From: Myxococcus vastator
GTDB taxonomy: Bacteria > Myxococcota > Myxococcia > Myxococcales > Myxococcaceae
Direction of reading: 5' to 3'
NCBI RefSeq assembly: GCF_010894475.1
Contig: NZ_JAAIYB010000015.1
Location: forward strand, 1 to 41,690
Length of the DNA stretch: 41,690 nucleotides
Of the stretch, positions 1 to 13,429 are shown piece by piece. How positions within the stretch are numbered: position 1 is the stretch's first letter; each line of letters starts with the position of its first letter. Below the pieces are notes generated by a model. The model searched no databases. It was not told where the DNA came from and was given only the letters and a program-made list of their open reading frames with translations. A program made the translations under genes and the position numbers.

Positions 1-58
1 AGACGGGGCAGGGGGCTGCCCGGTTCCGGACGCGGGTGCTGCCGGGGCGAGGTGCTGG

Positions 59-90
59 CGCCGGGCGGCCTGGAGCATGGCCGCCCGGCG
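59..90 (-). terminator. Terminator-like hairpin downstream of chitinase
   Basis: Perfect 12-bp inverted repeat (CGCCGGGCGGCC at 59-70 pairs with 79-90) with an 8-nt loop, 55 nt beyond the stop codon of the minus-strand chitinase gene. No T-run follows on the minus strand, so it may act as a 3' stabilising stem or a U-tract-less terminator. Seen directly in the sequence; the function is inferred. Confidence 0.5.
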
Positions 91-145
91 TTCAGCGTTC
101 AGTCTGAGGTGGAGGTGCGATCAATCCCCACCTCGGTGAAGCGTC

Positions 146-1363
146 TCAGCAGCCCAGGTTGGCGCCAGGGCTCACGCCCAGCATGCCGGTGAAGCGCAGA
201 TAGTTGTCGATGCGGCTCTGCACCTGGCCCGGGTTGCCACCGTTGCACTCCAGTGCGCCATTGATCGTGCGGATGGTCTCACCGAAGCCGCGGCCGTCGA
301 CCATGGCGCGGTGCGCGGACATGGTGCCGGCGCCGGCCTGCGTGGTCCAGAACCAGAACGCGGAGCGCCACGCGGCGTTGGGGTCCTGGGCCAGCAGGTC
401 CGGGTTGGTGTGGAGCGGCAGCCCCAGCGCGGTGCCGGCGGCGCAGTAGTTGCCGTTCCAGGACAGCTGGATGGGCCCACGTCCGTAGTACCTCTTGCCC
501 GCGACGCAGTTGCAGCCCGGCGGGCCCCATGAGCCGCAGTAGTCACCGCGATTGATCTCCTCGACGTACACGTAGTTCCCCGTCTCATGGGCCGTGTTGG
601 CGAAGAAGGCCGCCACCTCGCGCTTGCGCGTCTCCAGCGAGCCCGTGTTGGCGAAGGCCGGGAAGGTGTTCGCGGCGGCGATGAGGCTGCTGTACGTGTA
701 GAAGGGGTTCCGGTTCGGGAACATGGCGTTGAACGTGGACTCGCTCAGGATGGCCGCCAGGCCCGTGCCGGGGTTGCCTCCGCCTCCGTCGATGCGGTCG
801 AACGTCCAGCGCTGGTTCGTGCGCTGCTCGTAGGGGTACTGCACCAGCTCCGTGCCGTTGGCCGTGTTGCCCCAGTACACGTCAATGGCCATGTCCGTGT
901 GGCGCGCGCGGATGCTGAACTCGCTGCCCACCTCCTTCACGAAGCGGAACTGCTGGTTCGCGCCGCCGCCATAGCTCCACTGGTGGACCAGCGCGTTCGC
1001 CGCGGTGCTCACCTCCTTGATGTCGAGCGCCTTGTTGCTGTTCACGTTGATGATGCTGAAGTAGCCCCCGGACGTGGGCGTGACGCGGAAGCGCTGCGCG
1101 TTGGTGCCGTTGCAATCCCATTGCTGCACCTTGGCGCCGTCCGCCGTGCTCGACGAGGCGACGTCGATACACTTGTTCGTCATCACCGAACGGATGACGT
1201 AGGTGCCTTCGGTGACGGTGTCGACGATGGCGGCGCCTTCCACCTGGCCCACCGGTTCGAGGGCGGCGGGCGCTGGCTCGGCGCCACCACAGCCTCCCAG
1301 GGCGCTCAGGCCCCCACAGATTCCCAACAGGGCCAGACTGCGTGACACGAACTTGCCGGACAT
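146..1363 (-). CDS. Lipoprotein chitinase: ricin-type lectin domain plus GH19 catalytic domain
   Basis: 405 residues. Predicted to hydrolyse chitin or related beta-1,4 GlcNAc polymers outside the cytoplasm. The start at 1363 is chosen because AAGGAG lies 7 nt upstream and a signal peptide follows; the longer open frame to 1606 has neither. The signal ends in a lipobox (LGGC), so the protein is probably a lipoprotein. Residues about 45-180 form a ricin-B/CBM13 trefoil with three QxW-like repeats. Residues about 190-405 are GH19: the HETG motif gives catalytic Glu260, a second Glu sits at 268/269 (the 8-9 residue spacing of bacterial GH19 enzymes), and the YYGRGPIQLSWN signature follows. Six or more Cys suggest disulfides. 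It lies 172 bp downstream of the MFS gene on the same strand and is probably transcribed separately. A role in predation or fungal lysis is inference. Confidence 0.92.
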   Translation of the reverse strand: MSGKFVSRSLALLGICGGLSALGGCGGAEPAPAALEPVGQVEGAAIVDTVTEGTYVIRSVMTNKCIDVASSSTADGAKVQQWDCNGTNAQRFRVTPTSGGYFSIINVNSNKALDIKEVSTAANALVHQWSYGGGANQQFRFVKEVGSEFSIRARHTDMAIDVYWGNTANGTELVQYPYEQRTNQRWTFDRIDGGGGNPGTGLAAILSESTFNAMFPNRNPFYTYSSLIAAANTFPAFANTGSLETRKREVAAFFANTAHETGNYVYVEEINRGDYCGSWGPPGCNCVAGKRYYGRGPIQLSWNGNYCAAGTALGLPLHTNPDLLAQDPNAAWRSAFWFWTTQAGAGTMSAHRAMVDGRGFGETIRTINGALECNGGNPGQVQSRIDNYLRFTGMLGVSPGANLGC

Positions 1364-1535
1364 GCTTGTGCTCCTTGCGGTCGAGGGTTGCTCGGGCGCT
1401 CCACGCCTGGGGCGGGCGGAGGCCTTGGCTCCGGGGGACCGGAGCCGCAAGGACTGTACGGCAAGCAGTAAAGCATGAATAACTGGACAAAGACGCCGGG
1501 CGCGAAGCGTTGAGCAGCGGACGCGCCGCGGCGGC

Positions 1536-2897
1536 TCAGGCTTGCGGCTGCGCGGCCGGGCCGGGGGTCGGCAGCAGCGCGTCCGGGAGCTCGTCCTCCA
1601 CGCCACGCACGCGCGGAGAGGACCCGGTCAGCAGGACACTGCCCGCCAGCATGATGCCCAGGACGACGTAGAGCAGGGCGATGCCGCGGCCCGGTCCGGT
1701 GCCTAACACCTGGCCGAAGGTGCTGGCCAGGGCGCCGTCTTGCGCCATCCAGGGGTCGAAGAGCCTGTCCGTCAACGGGCCCGCGAGCAGCGCCGCGATG
1801 GGCGGGGCAATCAAGGCGAGCATCCGGCGCGTGGAGAACACACGCCCCTGGATGGCGGGAGGCACCTTGCTCTGCCAGATGGCCTGCGAGCAGCCCATGG
1901 CCACCGGGGCGGTGAACATGAACACGAAGGCGGCGCACGCGACGACGAACACGCTGGCGGGGAGCGCCGCCGCCAGCAGGGCCAGGCCCGCGACGAGCTC
2001 CGCGCCCAGCACGCCGAAGATGCGCCGCTTCGGGCCTCCCCAGACGCCCATGGTGATTCCGCCCGCCACCATGCCGACGCCGGAGCAGGACACCACCAGG
2101 CCCAGCGTCGCCGGGTCCGTGAAGCTCAGCACCAACGGGGTGATGAGCACCGTCACCAGCACGGAGACCAGGTTGACGGCGGAGCTGAAGGCCAGCAGGC
2201 CCAGCAGGCCAGGGCGCTCACGGATGAAGCGCCAGCCCAGCGCGATGTCCGTCCACAGTGACTTCCTGGGCTCAATCTGCCCGGGCTCGGGCTGGGGAAT
2301 GCGCACGCTCAGCAGCGTGGCCAACGCGAAGAGGAAGGTCGCCAGGTCGATGAGCAGCACGCCTTGCAAGCCAATGCTCACCACCAGCACGCCCGCCAGC
2401 GCGGGGCCCAGGAGCTGGCCGGCGCTCATGGCCAGCTCCACCATGCCGTTGGCCCGGCCCAGGTTCTGCTTGGAGACCAGCAGGGGCGTGGTCGTGGAGA
2501 AGGCCAGGACGCGGAAGGTGCTGAAGGCGGCGCTCAAGGCCAGCGGCGGATAGAAGTGCCAGTTCTGAAGGGCCCACAGCCCGGCGCGATCCGCCGCGAC
2601 CAGGCACCACATCAACCCAATGGCCGTCATCGCGCCCAGGTCCGCCAGCAACATCACCCGCTGGCGGTTGCGGCGGTCCACCATGGAGCCCGCGACGGGG
2701 GCGAGCAGCACCATCGGGAGGAACCCGAAGAACGACGCCAGCGAGTACTCCGTGACGGAGTCGCTGTTCTGGTAGACGAAGACGCCCACCGAGAACTGGG
2801 TGAGCCCCGTCCCCAGTGACGAGACGAGCTGACCCAACCAGATGAGACTGAAGACCCGGGCAGGGTGTGTGACGACGTTCCTGCTTGAGAATGCCAT
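1536..2897 (-). CDS. MFS transporter, EntS-like (MFS_3) exporter
   Basis: 453 residues with about 12 hydrophobic segments. The N-terminus (VFSLIWLGQLVSSLGTGLTQF) and the loop motif GSMVDRRNRQRVM after the second segment are typical of the MFS_3 family, which includes enterobactin and macrolide exporters. A cytoplasmic loop near the middle (residues about 200-220, rich in Glu/Pro/Arg) separates the two six-helix halves. Proton-driven export of a small molecule is the family role. It diverges from the FAAL-NRPS gene, with a 357-bp shared upstream region containing a palindrome, which suggests it exports the NRPS product; that link is inference. ATG at 2897 is the only plausible start; no strong Shine-Dalgarno is visible. 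Confidence 0.88.
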   Translation of the reverse strand: MAFSSRNVVTHPARVFSLIWLGQLVSSLGTGLTQFSVGVFVYQNSDSVTEYSLASFFGFLPMVLLAPVAGSMVDRRNRQRVMLLADLGAMTAIGLMWCLVAADRAGLWALQNWHFYPPLALSAAFSTFRVLAFSTTTPLLVSKQNLGRANGMVELAMSAGQLLGPALAGVLVVSIGLQGVLLIDLATFLFALATLLSVRIPQPEPGQIEPRKSLWTDIALGWRFIRERPGLLGLLAFSSAVNLVSVLVTVLITPLVLSFTDPATLGLVVSCSGVGMVAGGITMGVWGGPKRRIFGVLGAELVAGLALLAAALPASVFVVACAAFVFMFTAPVAMGCSQAIWQSKVPPAIQGRVFSTRRMLALIAPPIAALLAGPLTDRLFDPWMAQDGALASTFGQVLGTGPGRGIALLYVVLGIMLAGSVLLTGSSPRVRGVEDELPDALLPTPGPAAQPQA

Positions 2898-3254
2898 GCC
2901 GTCAGCGGGCCTTCCGCGGACGTGCGCCGCTCGGTGTCAGATGCATCGCTAGAGTCTTCGTGAGCACGGCCAGGACGTCCCTCCGGATACCGCGTTCTTT
3001 TTATCAGGAACCGCCATTACTGTAAGAATCGTTCTTATCGTTTATATGGACAAGCAGGCAACGGCGGTGGCACAAGCTGCGCTGTATCGAGGGGGCGGGC
3101 TCAAGCGTGGTGCGAGCGTGCTTCCTCTTCCGGGCGAAGCGGCATGCTGTCTCGGGGAGCCTTGGCCGGAAGCTGTCTACCGGGGGGTTCTCCGTGCGCA
3201 GTCGGGTGTCGTGGCCGTGTGTCAGCCCGGGCCGTGTCCAGCGCAGGAGAAGAC
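2898..3254. promoter_or_regulatory. Divergent promoter region between MFS exporter and FAAL-NRPS
   Basis: 357 bp without a convincing gene. The segment about 2995-3045 is markedly AT-richer than the surroundings (TTCTTTTTATC, TTTATATGG) and holds a 15-bp palindrome, as expected for a promoter/operator. The stretch from about 3046 to 3254 would be a long 5' leader of the NRPS mRNA. It is open in one frame (70 codons from ATG 3046, ending in an ATGA overlap with the NRPS start), but that frame has no ribosome-binding site and no recognisable protein sequence. Confidence 0.6.
3023..3037. promoter_or_regulatory. Fur-box-like palindromic operator
   Basis: TAAGAATCGTTCTTA is a perfect inverted repeat: 6-bp arms and a 3-nt centre, or 7-1-7 by Fur-box convention. 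It matches 12 of 15 positions of the Fur-type 7-1-7 palindrome TGAGAATCATTCTCA. It lies between the divergent MFS (start 2897) and NRPS (start 3255) genes. Iron-responsive control by Fur is a reasonable hypothesis, but another dimeric repressor could use the same site. The palindrome is seen directly; the regulator is inferred. Confidence 0.5.
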
Positions 3255-9719
<6,465 letters not shown>

Positions 9720-9733
9720 CGCGGGGCGTAGAA

Positions 9734-9781
9734 GCGGCGGCGCGACGAGCCCGTGAGAATCACGAGGTTCGTCGTCGCCGC
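9734..9781. terminator. Bidirectional terminator-like stem-loop between convergent genes
   Basis: An inner perfect hairpin (CGTGA 9752-9756, loop GAA, TCACG 9760-9764) sits inside a longer imperfect GC-rich stem (9734-9751 with 9766-9781). It lies just past the NRPS stop and before the convergent BP74-related gene. No clear T-run follows, so efficiency cannot be judged. Confidence 0.45.
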
Positions 9782-9788
9782 GCCCGGC

Positions 9789-10139
9789 CTACTGCACTTC
9801 GCGCGTCAGCCTGGAGTCCCACGGGCACCAGTGCCCCCCCGGAAGGAACGCACCGCCCGCCTCGTCGAGGTGGTCTTCCACATACGTCATGTTGGCGTCG
9901 CAGACTTCGATGGCCATCGAGAAGAAGCGGATGGTGCTGGGGTCCAGGTGGAAGGAGAACTTCGGGTTGTACTCCGCGGCCCGCTTGATGATTCGCCCGT
10001 GCACGTGGACTTCGTTCTGCTCCTCGCCTGAGAGAATCCGCCGCGCGTGTGCAATCGTCTTCTCGTCGGCCAGCTCGATGATGAACTCGAGGTTGGGCTG
10101 GCTGTGCTGCGTGAAGGCGAAGCGTACCGTGTTTGCCAT
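9789..10139 (-). CDS. BP74-related protein
   Basis: 116 residues. The sequence matches the small bacterial family related to the N-terminal domain of Dictyostelium BP74: an N-terminal beta-strand region with the ELADE and IAHARRILSGEE motifs, then SFHLDPSTIRFF, IEVCD and the C-terminal GGAFLPGGHWCPW signature. The length fits a complete single domain. No signal peptide or membrane segment is visible, so it is probably cytosolic unless exported unconventionally. A very strong Shine-Dalgarno (AAGGAGG, 7 nt before ATG 10139) suggests high expression. It lies 60 bp downstream of the PhyH-type gene on the same strand and may be cotranscribed. The biochemical function of the bacterial family is unknown to me. 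Confidence 0.8.
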   Translation of the reverse strand: MANTVRFAFTQHSQPNLEFIIELADEKTIAHARRILSGEEQNEVHVHGRIIKRAAEYNPKFSFHLDPSTIRFFSMAIEVCDANMTYVEDHLDEAGGAFLPGGHWCPWDSRLTREVQ

Positions 10140-10199
10140 TGAATTCCTCCTTGGGAACAGGGGCCCATTTAGGAGGTTGTCCTCGCGCGTTTGAATGAC

Positions 10200-11012
10200 C
10201 TACCGGGAGGGTAGGTGTGTCTTGAACGCGGCATCGTCGTGCGCCAGGGCCTTCCGGATGGCGAGCTCCACGGGGCAGGCGTCTGCCTCCGCGCGGTCGA
10301 GCTGAAACGGAGCCGCGGGGAGGAGCGGCGGCTGCGCCATGAAGCGCGGCCGGGCTCCGCGGTGCGGCTGCGCGGCGTGGACCAGGAAGGGGTGGCAGAG
10401 GTACACCGTGCCGGGCTCACCCGTGGCGTGCGCGAGCTGGCGGTGCGCCGAAACGTCCAGCTTCCCGGCGAGCTCCATGAAGCTCATTCCCGTCTCTCCC
10501 TCGGGGGCGAGCACGCGGGCGATGTCCTGGTGCGAGCCCACGCGGAGGCGAGTGGGGGCGTCGTCCTCACCCACGTCGGAGAAGAGGAAGAGCATCAGCA
10601 AGGCACGGCCACGTGAGGCCACGTTCACCCGCCAGGAGAAGAACGAGCTCGGGTCGTCCCCTGGGAAGCTGGCATCGACATGCCAGCCGTCGTCTCCGGG
10701 CGCGTCCGGGCTGGGAAAGCGCACGGGGAACGTGCCCAGGCTGCCTCGGGGGAGCCAGCGTCCGGGCCCCACCAGCTGGTCGAACGCGCCTCGCAGCCGG
10801 GGGGTGTTCACCGCGCGCCGGAAGGGCTCCTGCGAATAGTCCCCGAGCCGGATGACGGGCTGCTTCCAGGTGGCCGGATTGTCCGGCGCGCAGCCCGTGT
10901 CTCGCCAGAGCAGCGCGCTGCAGGTGGCCGCCAGCTCGCGGGGAAACGCCTGGTCCAGCCGGACGAATCCACTTTCGATGAACTGCTCCACTTCGCCTGG
11001 GGAAAGTTCCAT
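10200..11012 (-). CDS. PhyH-family Fe(II)/2-oxoglutarate dioxygenase
   Basis: 270 residues. The start at 11012 (MELSPGEVEQFIESGFVRL) is chosen because GAGGAGG lies 8 nt upstream and the typical phytanoyl-CoA dioxygenase-like N-terminus begins there; the open frame to 11150 is an artefact. The iron ligands are visible as WHVD (His111, Asp113) and a distal His in LVHAAQPH (212 or 217), followed by RPR basic residues that could bind 2-oxoglutarate. Predicted to hydroxylate or otherwise oxidise a small organic substrate in the cytoplasm; the substrate cannot be named. It is divergent from the thiaminase-like gene and upstream of the BP74-related gene. Confidence 0.82.
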   Translation of the reverse strand: MELSPGEVEQFIESGFVRLDQAFPRELAATCSALLWRDTGCAPDNPATWKQPVIRLGDYSQEPFRRAVNTPRLRGAFDQLVGPGRWLPRGSLGTFPVRFPSPDAPGDDGWHVDASFPGDDPSSFFSWRVNVASRGRALLMLFLFSDVGEDDAPTRLRVGSHQDIARVLAPEGETGMSFMELAGKLDVSAHRQLAHATGEPGTVYLCHPFLVHAAQPHRGARPRFMAQPPLLPAAPFQLDRAEADACPVELAIRKALAHDDAAFKTHLPSR

Positions 11013-11148
11013 TCGGGTTGCCTCCTCGCGGTCCGGGGCCGCGGACGTCCGGCGCTGAATTCCCTGACATTGCGCCCCTGCGGGGCCGGCCGCACGTGGG
11101 GACATGCTTGGATGGTTGGTGATTCCCTCACTTCGCCGGAGCCACGCC

Positions 11149-12357
11149 ATGCAATGGAGAGTCTTGCCCCTCGTCCTCGCCCTGTCCCTGGGGGCCTGTT
11201 CGGGGCCGTCGGATCCCGAACCCGAGGCCCCGCGGCCGTTGAAGGTCGTCCTCTTCCCCTACATTCCAGACTCGGCGGGGGATGGCTTCGCCAGCCTGAA
11301 GCAGCGACTCGAGGCGGACTTCGAGCGAGCGCATTCGGACATCGACGTGGACATCGTGTTCGACGCGAACCTGGACCTCTATGACCTGGATGAAGGAGGC
11401 ACCCTGAACCAGCTCCTCGGGCAGGGAGCAGGGGCCGCGCAGGTGGTGGAGATCGACACGCTCATCATGGGGGACCTCGTGTCGAAGGGCTGGGTGCAGC
11501 CCGTTGCCCTGGAGGCGGGGGCCGCGCATCCGGCGGCGGAAGAAGCCGTCTCCATCGCGGGCCAGAGCTACGGCGTGCCGACCTACCTGTGCAGCTACGT
11601 CGTCTACGCGAACAGCCCCCACCTGTCGTCGGCCACGGATGGCGATTCCCTGGTCCAGATTCTCACGGACGTGGCACCGGGGCTGCGCCCGCTGGCGGCC
11701 AACTACAGCGGAAGCTGGACGCTGCCCTCGTCCTACCTGGACGCCTGGGCTGACACGAATCCCACGGGCGTGTTGTCCCAGGCGCTGTCACTGCCGCTGG
11801 ACGCGTCCGCGCTGGATTCGTTCGAGGACGTGGTGAAGAGCTGTGAGCTGGAGGCGGGCGTCAACCCCTGCCTCGACGGCACCTTTGCGGACAATGCAAA
11901 GGCGGAAGAGGCGTTCGCCGCCGGGCAGGCCAACGGCTTCATGGGCTACACGGAGCGGCTGTTCTTCGTCCGGAAGGCCAACCCGGGCATGGCGCTGCCG
12001 GAGGTCATCTCCGTGCCGCTGGGCACGGGCTCCGAGCCCGCGGTGTTCGTGGACGCGCTGGTGCTCAATGCGCAGTGCACGGGGACGTGTGCCGAGGACG
12101 CCCGCGCCTTCACCGACTTCATGAAGGACCCGGCCGTGCGCAGCCTCATCGCCTTCAGCGAGGACGCACCGCAGGGCACGACGCCGCGCTATCTGCTGCA
12201 GGCCTCTCGGGCCTTCTATGAACAGGAGCCCGCGCGCGGGGACCCGATGTATCAGAAGTATGCGCGGTTCCTGAGTGGGGCGCGGCCCTATCCCAACCAG
12301 GGCTTCCCGCAGAACCGGAAGGCGCTCCAGGCCGCGCTGGTGGACGCGCTGAAGTAG
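11149..12357 (+). CDS. Probable thiaminase I (thiamine pyridinylase), lipoprotein
   Basis: 402 residues. Start ATG 11149 begins a lipoprotein signal (LALSLGAC lipobox); a GGAG lies upstream. The mature part has a type 2 periplasmic-binding-protein fold layout, but its local motifs match thiaminase I (BcmE) rather than sugar-binding proteins: VVLFPYIPDS near the N-terminus, YGVPTYLCSYVVYA with Cys148 at the position of the catalytic Cys, and GFMGYTER with Glu269 at the position of the catalytic Glu. The Cys-Glu spacing (121) is close to that of BcmE (about 128, from memory). Such enzymes replace the thiazole of thiamine with a nucleophile and so destroy vitamin B1. Lipid anchoring outside the inner membrane would fit salvage of thiamine parts or an antinutrient role; both are inference. 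The alternative is an ordinary solute-binding lipoprotein, but no ABC permease genes are adjacent. Confidence 0.75.
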   Translation: MQWRVLPLVLALSLGACSGPSDPEPEAPRPLKVVLFPYIPDSAGDGFASLKQRLEADFERAHSDIDVDIVFDANLDLYDLDEGGTLNQLLGQGAGAAQVVEIDTLIMGDLVSKGWVQPVALEAGAAHPAAEEAVSIAGQSYGVPTYLCSYVVYANSPHLSSATDGDSLVQILTDVAPGLRPLAANYSGSWTLPSSYLDAWADTNPTGVLSQALSLPLDASALDSFEDVVKSCELEAGVNPCLDGTFADNAKAEEAFAAGQANGFMGYTERLFFVRKANPGMALPEVISVPLGTGSEPAVFVDALVLNAQCTGTCAEDARAFTDFMKDPAVRSLIAFSEDAPQGTTPRYLLQASRAFYEQEPARGDPMYQKYARFLSGARPYPNQGFPQNRKALQAALVDALK

Positions 12358-12423
12358 AAATACAGACGCGGTTTGACGGCGCGGAGGCTTTCGCACCTGG
12401 GGCCTGGGCGGCGAAGGAAGGGG

Positions 12424-12447
12424 CAGGCCGGCGTGATGCCGGACCTG
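12424..12447 (+). terminator. Hairpin downstream of thiaminase-like gene
   Basis: CAGGCCGGC (12424-12432) pairs with GCCGG-A-CCTG (12438-12447) with one bulged A and a 5-nt loop. It begins 67 nt past the thiaminase-like stop and ends 21 nt before the chosen start of the acyltransferase gene. No T-run follows. It could be a weak terminator or a leader structure. Confidence 0.3.
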
Positions 12448-12468
12448 CGCCACGCCGAAGGGGGCCCC

Positions 12469-13299
12469 ATGCCGTCCATGACCTGCCGTGTTGTCACGAC
12501 CCAGCGAGAGCTGGACGACGCGCTCCGCGTCCGTTGGGCTGTCTTCGGAGGTGAGCTGGAGTTGATTCCAGGGAAGGCCCCGCCCACCCGACGGGAGGTG
12601 AACGGCTTCGACACGCTGCGGACCACCACGCACCTGGTCGTCTATGTGGAGCAGGAGCCGGTGGCGACCGTGCGGATATTGCTACCGAACGCCGAGGTGG
12701 CGTCCGTGACGGGCGGCGTGCTGGGCGTTGAGATGGAGCAGCGGCTGGACTTGTCGGGCCTCGGCGGGCCGGGACGGGTGGTCGCCGAGGCCTCGCGCTT
12801 TTGCGTGCGTCGGCCGTGGCGGCACTCCGAGGCCGTGGTGCTGCTTCAAGCGGCCTTCTACGCGGAGAGCCGTCGGCGGGGCGTTACAGACTGGCTTGCC
12901 GCGGCGAACCTGGAGACGGATTCAGAGGAAGATGCGCGCCTCATCCAGAAGGCCTTTGCCCACCACGGTTGGCTGAGCCCGCACTGGCGGATGCGGACAC
13001 CCGGAGCATCGGTGACACCCGTCGTGTCGAACATGCCCTTCTACTCAGCCGAGGAAAAGGCGCGTGCCCGGGAGGGGCGATGGGAGACGTTGCGACTGCC
13101 CCGGTCGCCCGTGCTCGTGGCCCGGCGAATGGGCGCACGGTTCATCTCCGAGCCTCTTTATGACGCGGGCTTTCGGCGGTTCACGCTCCCGCTCATCGCT
13201 GCATTGGACAACATTCCCACCAGGACATTGGCGCGGTTCGCCGCGCTGATGCCCGAGGGGAGCACGTACCACTCGGGAGGTAGAGACATCTCCCCTTGA
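12469..13299 (+). CDS. GNAT-fold N-acyltransferase related to autoinducer (LuxI-type) synthases
   Basis: 276 residues from ATG 12469 (preceded by AAGGGGG); ATG 12436 lies inside a hairpin and 12478 is another alternative. The N-terminal half reads like the LuxI/FeeM/exosortase-associated acyltransferase family: ELDDALRVRWAVFGGELELI (R-x-R-x-x-V-F), then VVYVEQEPVATVRIL, and EASRFCVRR (residues about 108-116), equivalent to the E-x-S-R-F motif of acyl-homoserine-lactone synthases. The segment QAAFYAESRRRGVTDWLAA is the usual helix and strand near the acyl-donor site. The C-terminal ~100 residues are not typical of LuxI. Predicted to move an acyl chain from acyl-ACP or acyl-CoA to an amino compound in the cytoplasm. 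It converges on a LuxR-type regulator gene. Confidence 0.68.
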   Translation: MPSMTCRVVTTQRELDDALRVRWAVFGGELELIPGKAPPTRREVNGFDTLRTTTHLVVYVEQEPVATVRILLPNAEVASVTGGVLGVEMEQRLDLSGLGGPGRVVAEASRFCVRRPWRHSEAVVLLQAAFYAESRRRGVTDWLAAANLETDSEEDARLIQKAFAHHGWLSPHWRMRTPGASVTPVVSNMPFYSAEEKARAREGRWETLRLPRSPVLVARRMGARFISEPLYDAGFRRFTLPLIAALDNIPTRTLARFAALMPEGSTYHSGGRDISP

Positions 13300-13395
13300 C
13301 CAGACCATTCTTCCGCATCAGCAGAGATGTCGAAGAGTGAGGATGGCCGTGGACGGGCAGGTCGTGATTCCTGATGTGAGGCCGAACGCAGGTCG

Positions 13396-13413
13396 CCGTG
13401 GGCAGGCCCACGG
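13396..13413. terminator. Terminator-like hairpin between convergent acyltransferase and luxR-type genes
   Basis: CCGTGGGC (13396-13403) and GCCCACGG (13406-13413) form a perfect 8-bp inverted repeat with a 2-nt gap (a 4-nt loop in practice), followed by TTT on the plus strand. It sits 97 nt after the acyltransferase stop and 16 nt before the stop of the convergent regulator gene. Confidence 0.5.
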
Positions 13414-13429
13414 TTTCGTGCGGCTTGCC

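Noticed and set aside
1364-1606. 81-residue N-terminal extension of the chitinase
   Set aside because: The internal ATG at 1363 has a good Shine-Dalgarno and begins a lipoprotein signal peptide; the extension is Arg/Pro-rich noise.
11149-12357. Generic sugar ABC transporter binding protein
   Set aside because: No permease or ATPase genes are adjacent, and the Cys and Glu motifs fit thiaminase I better.
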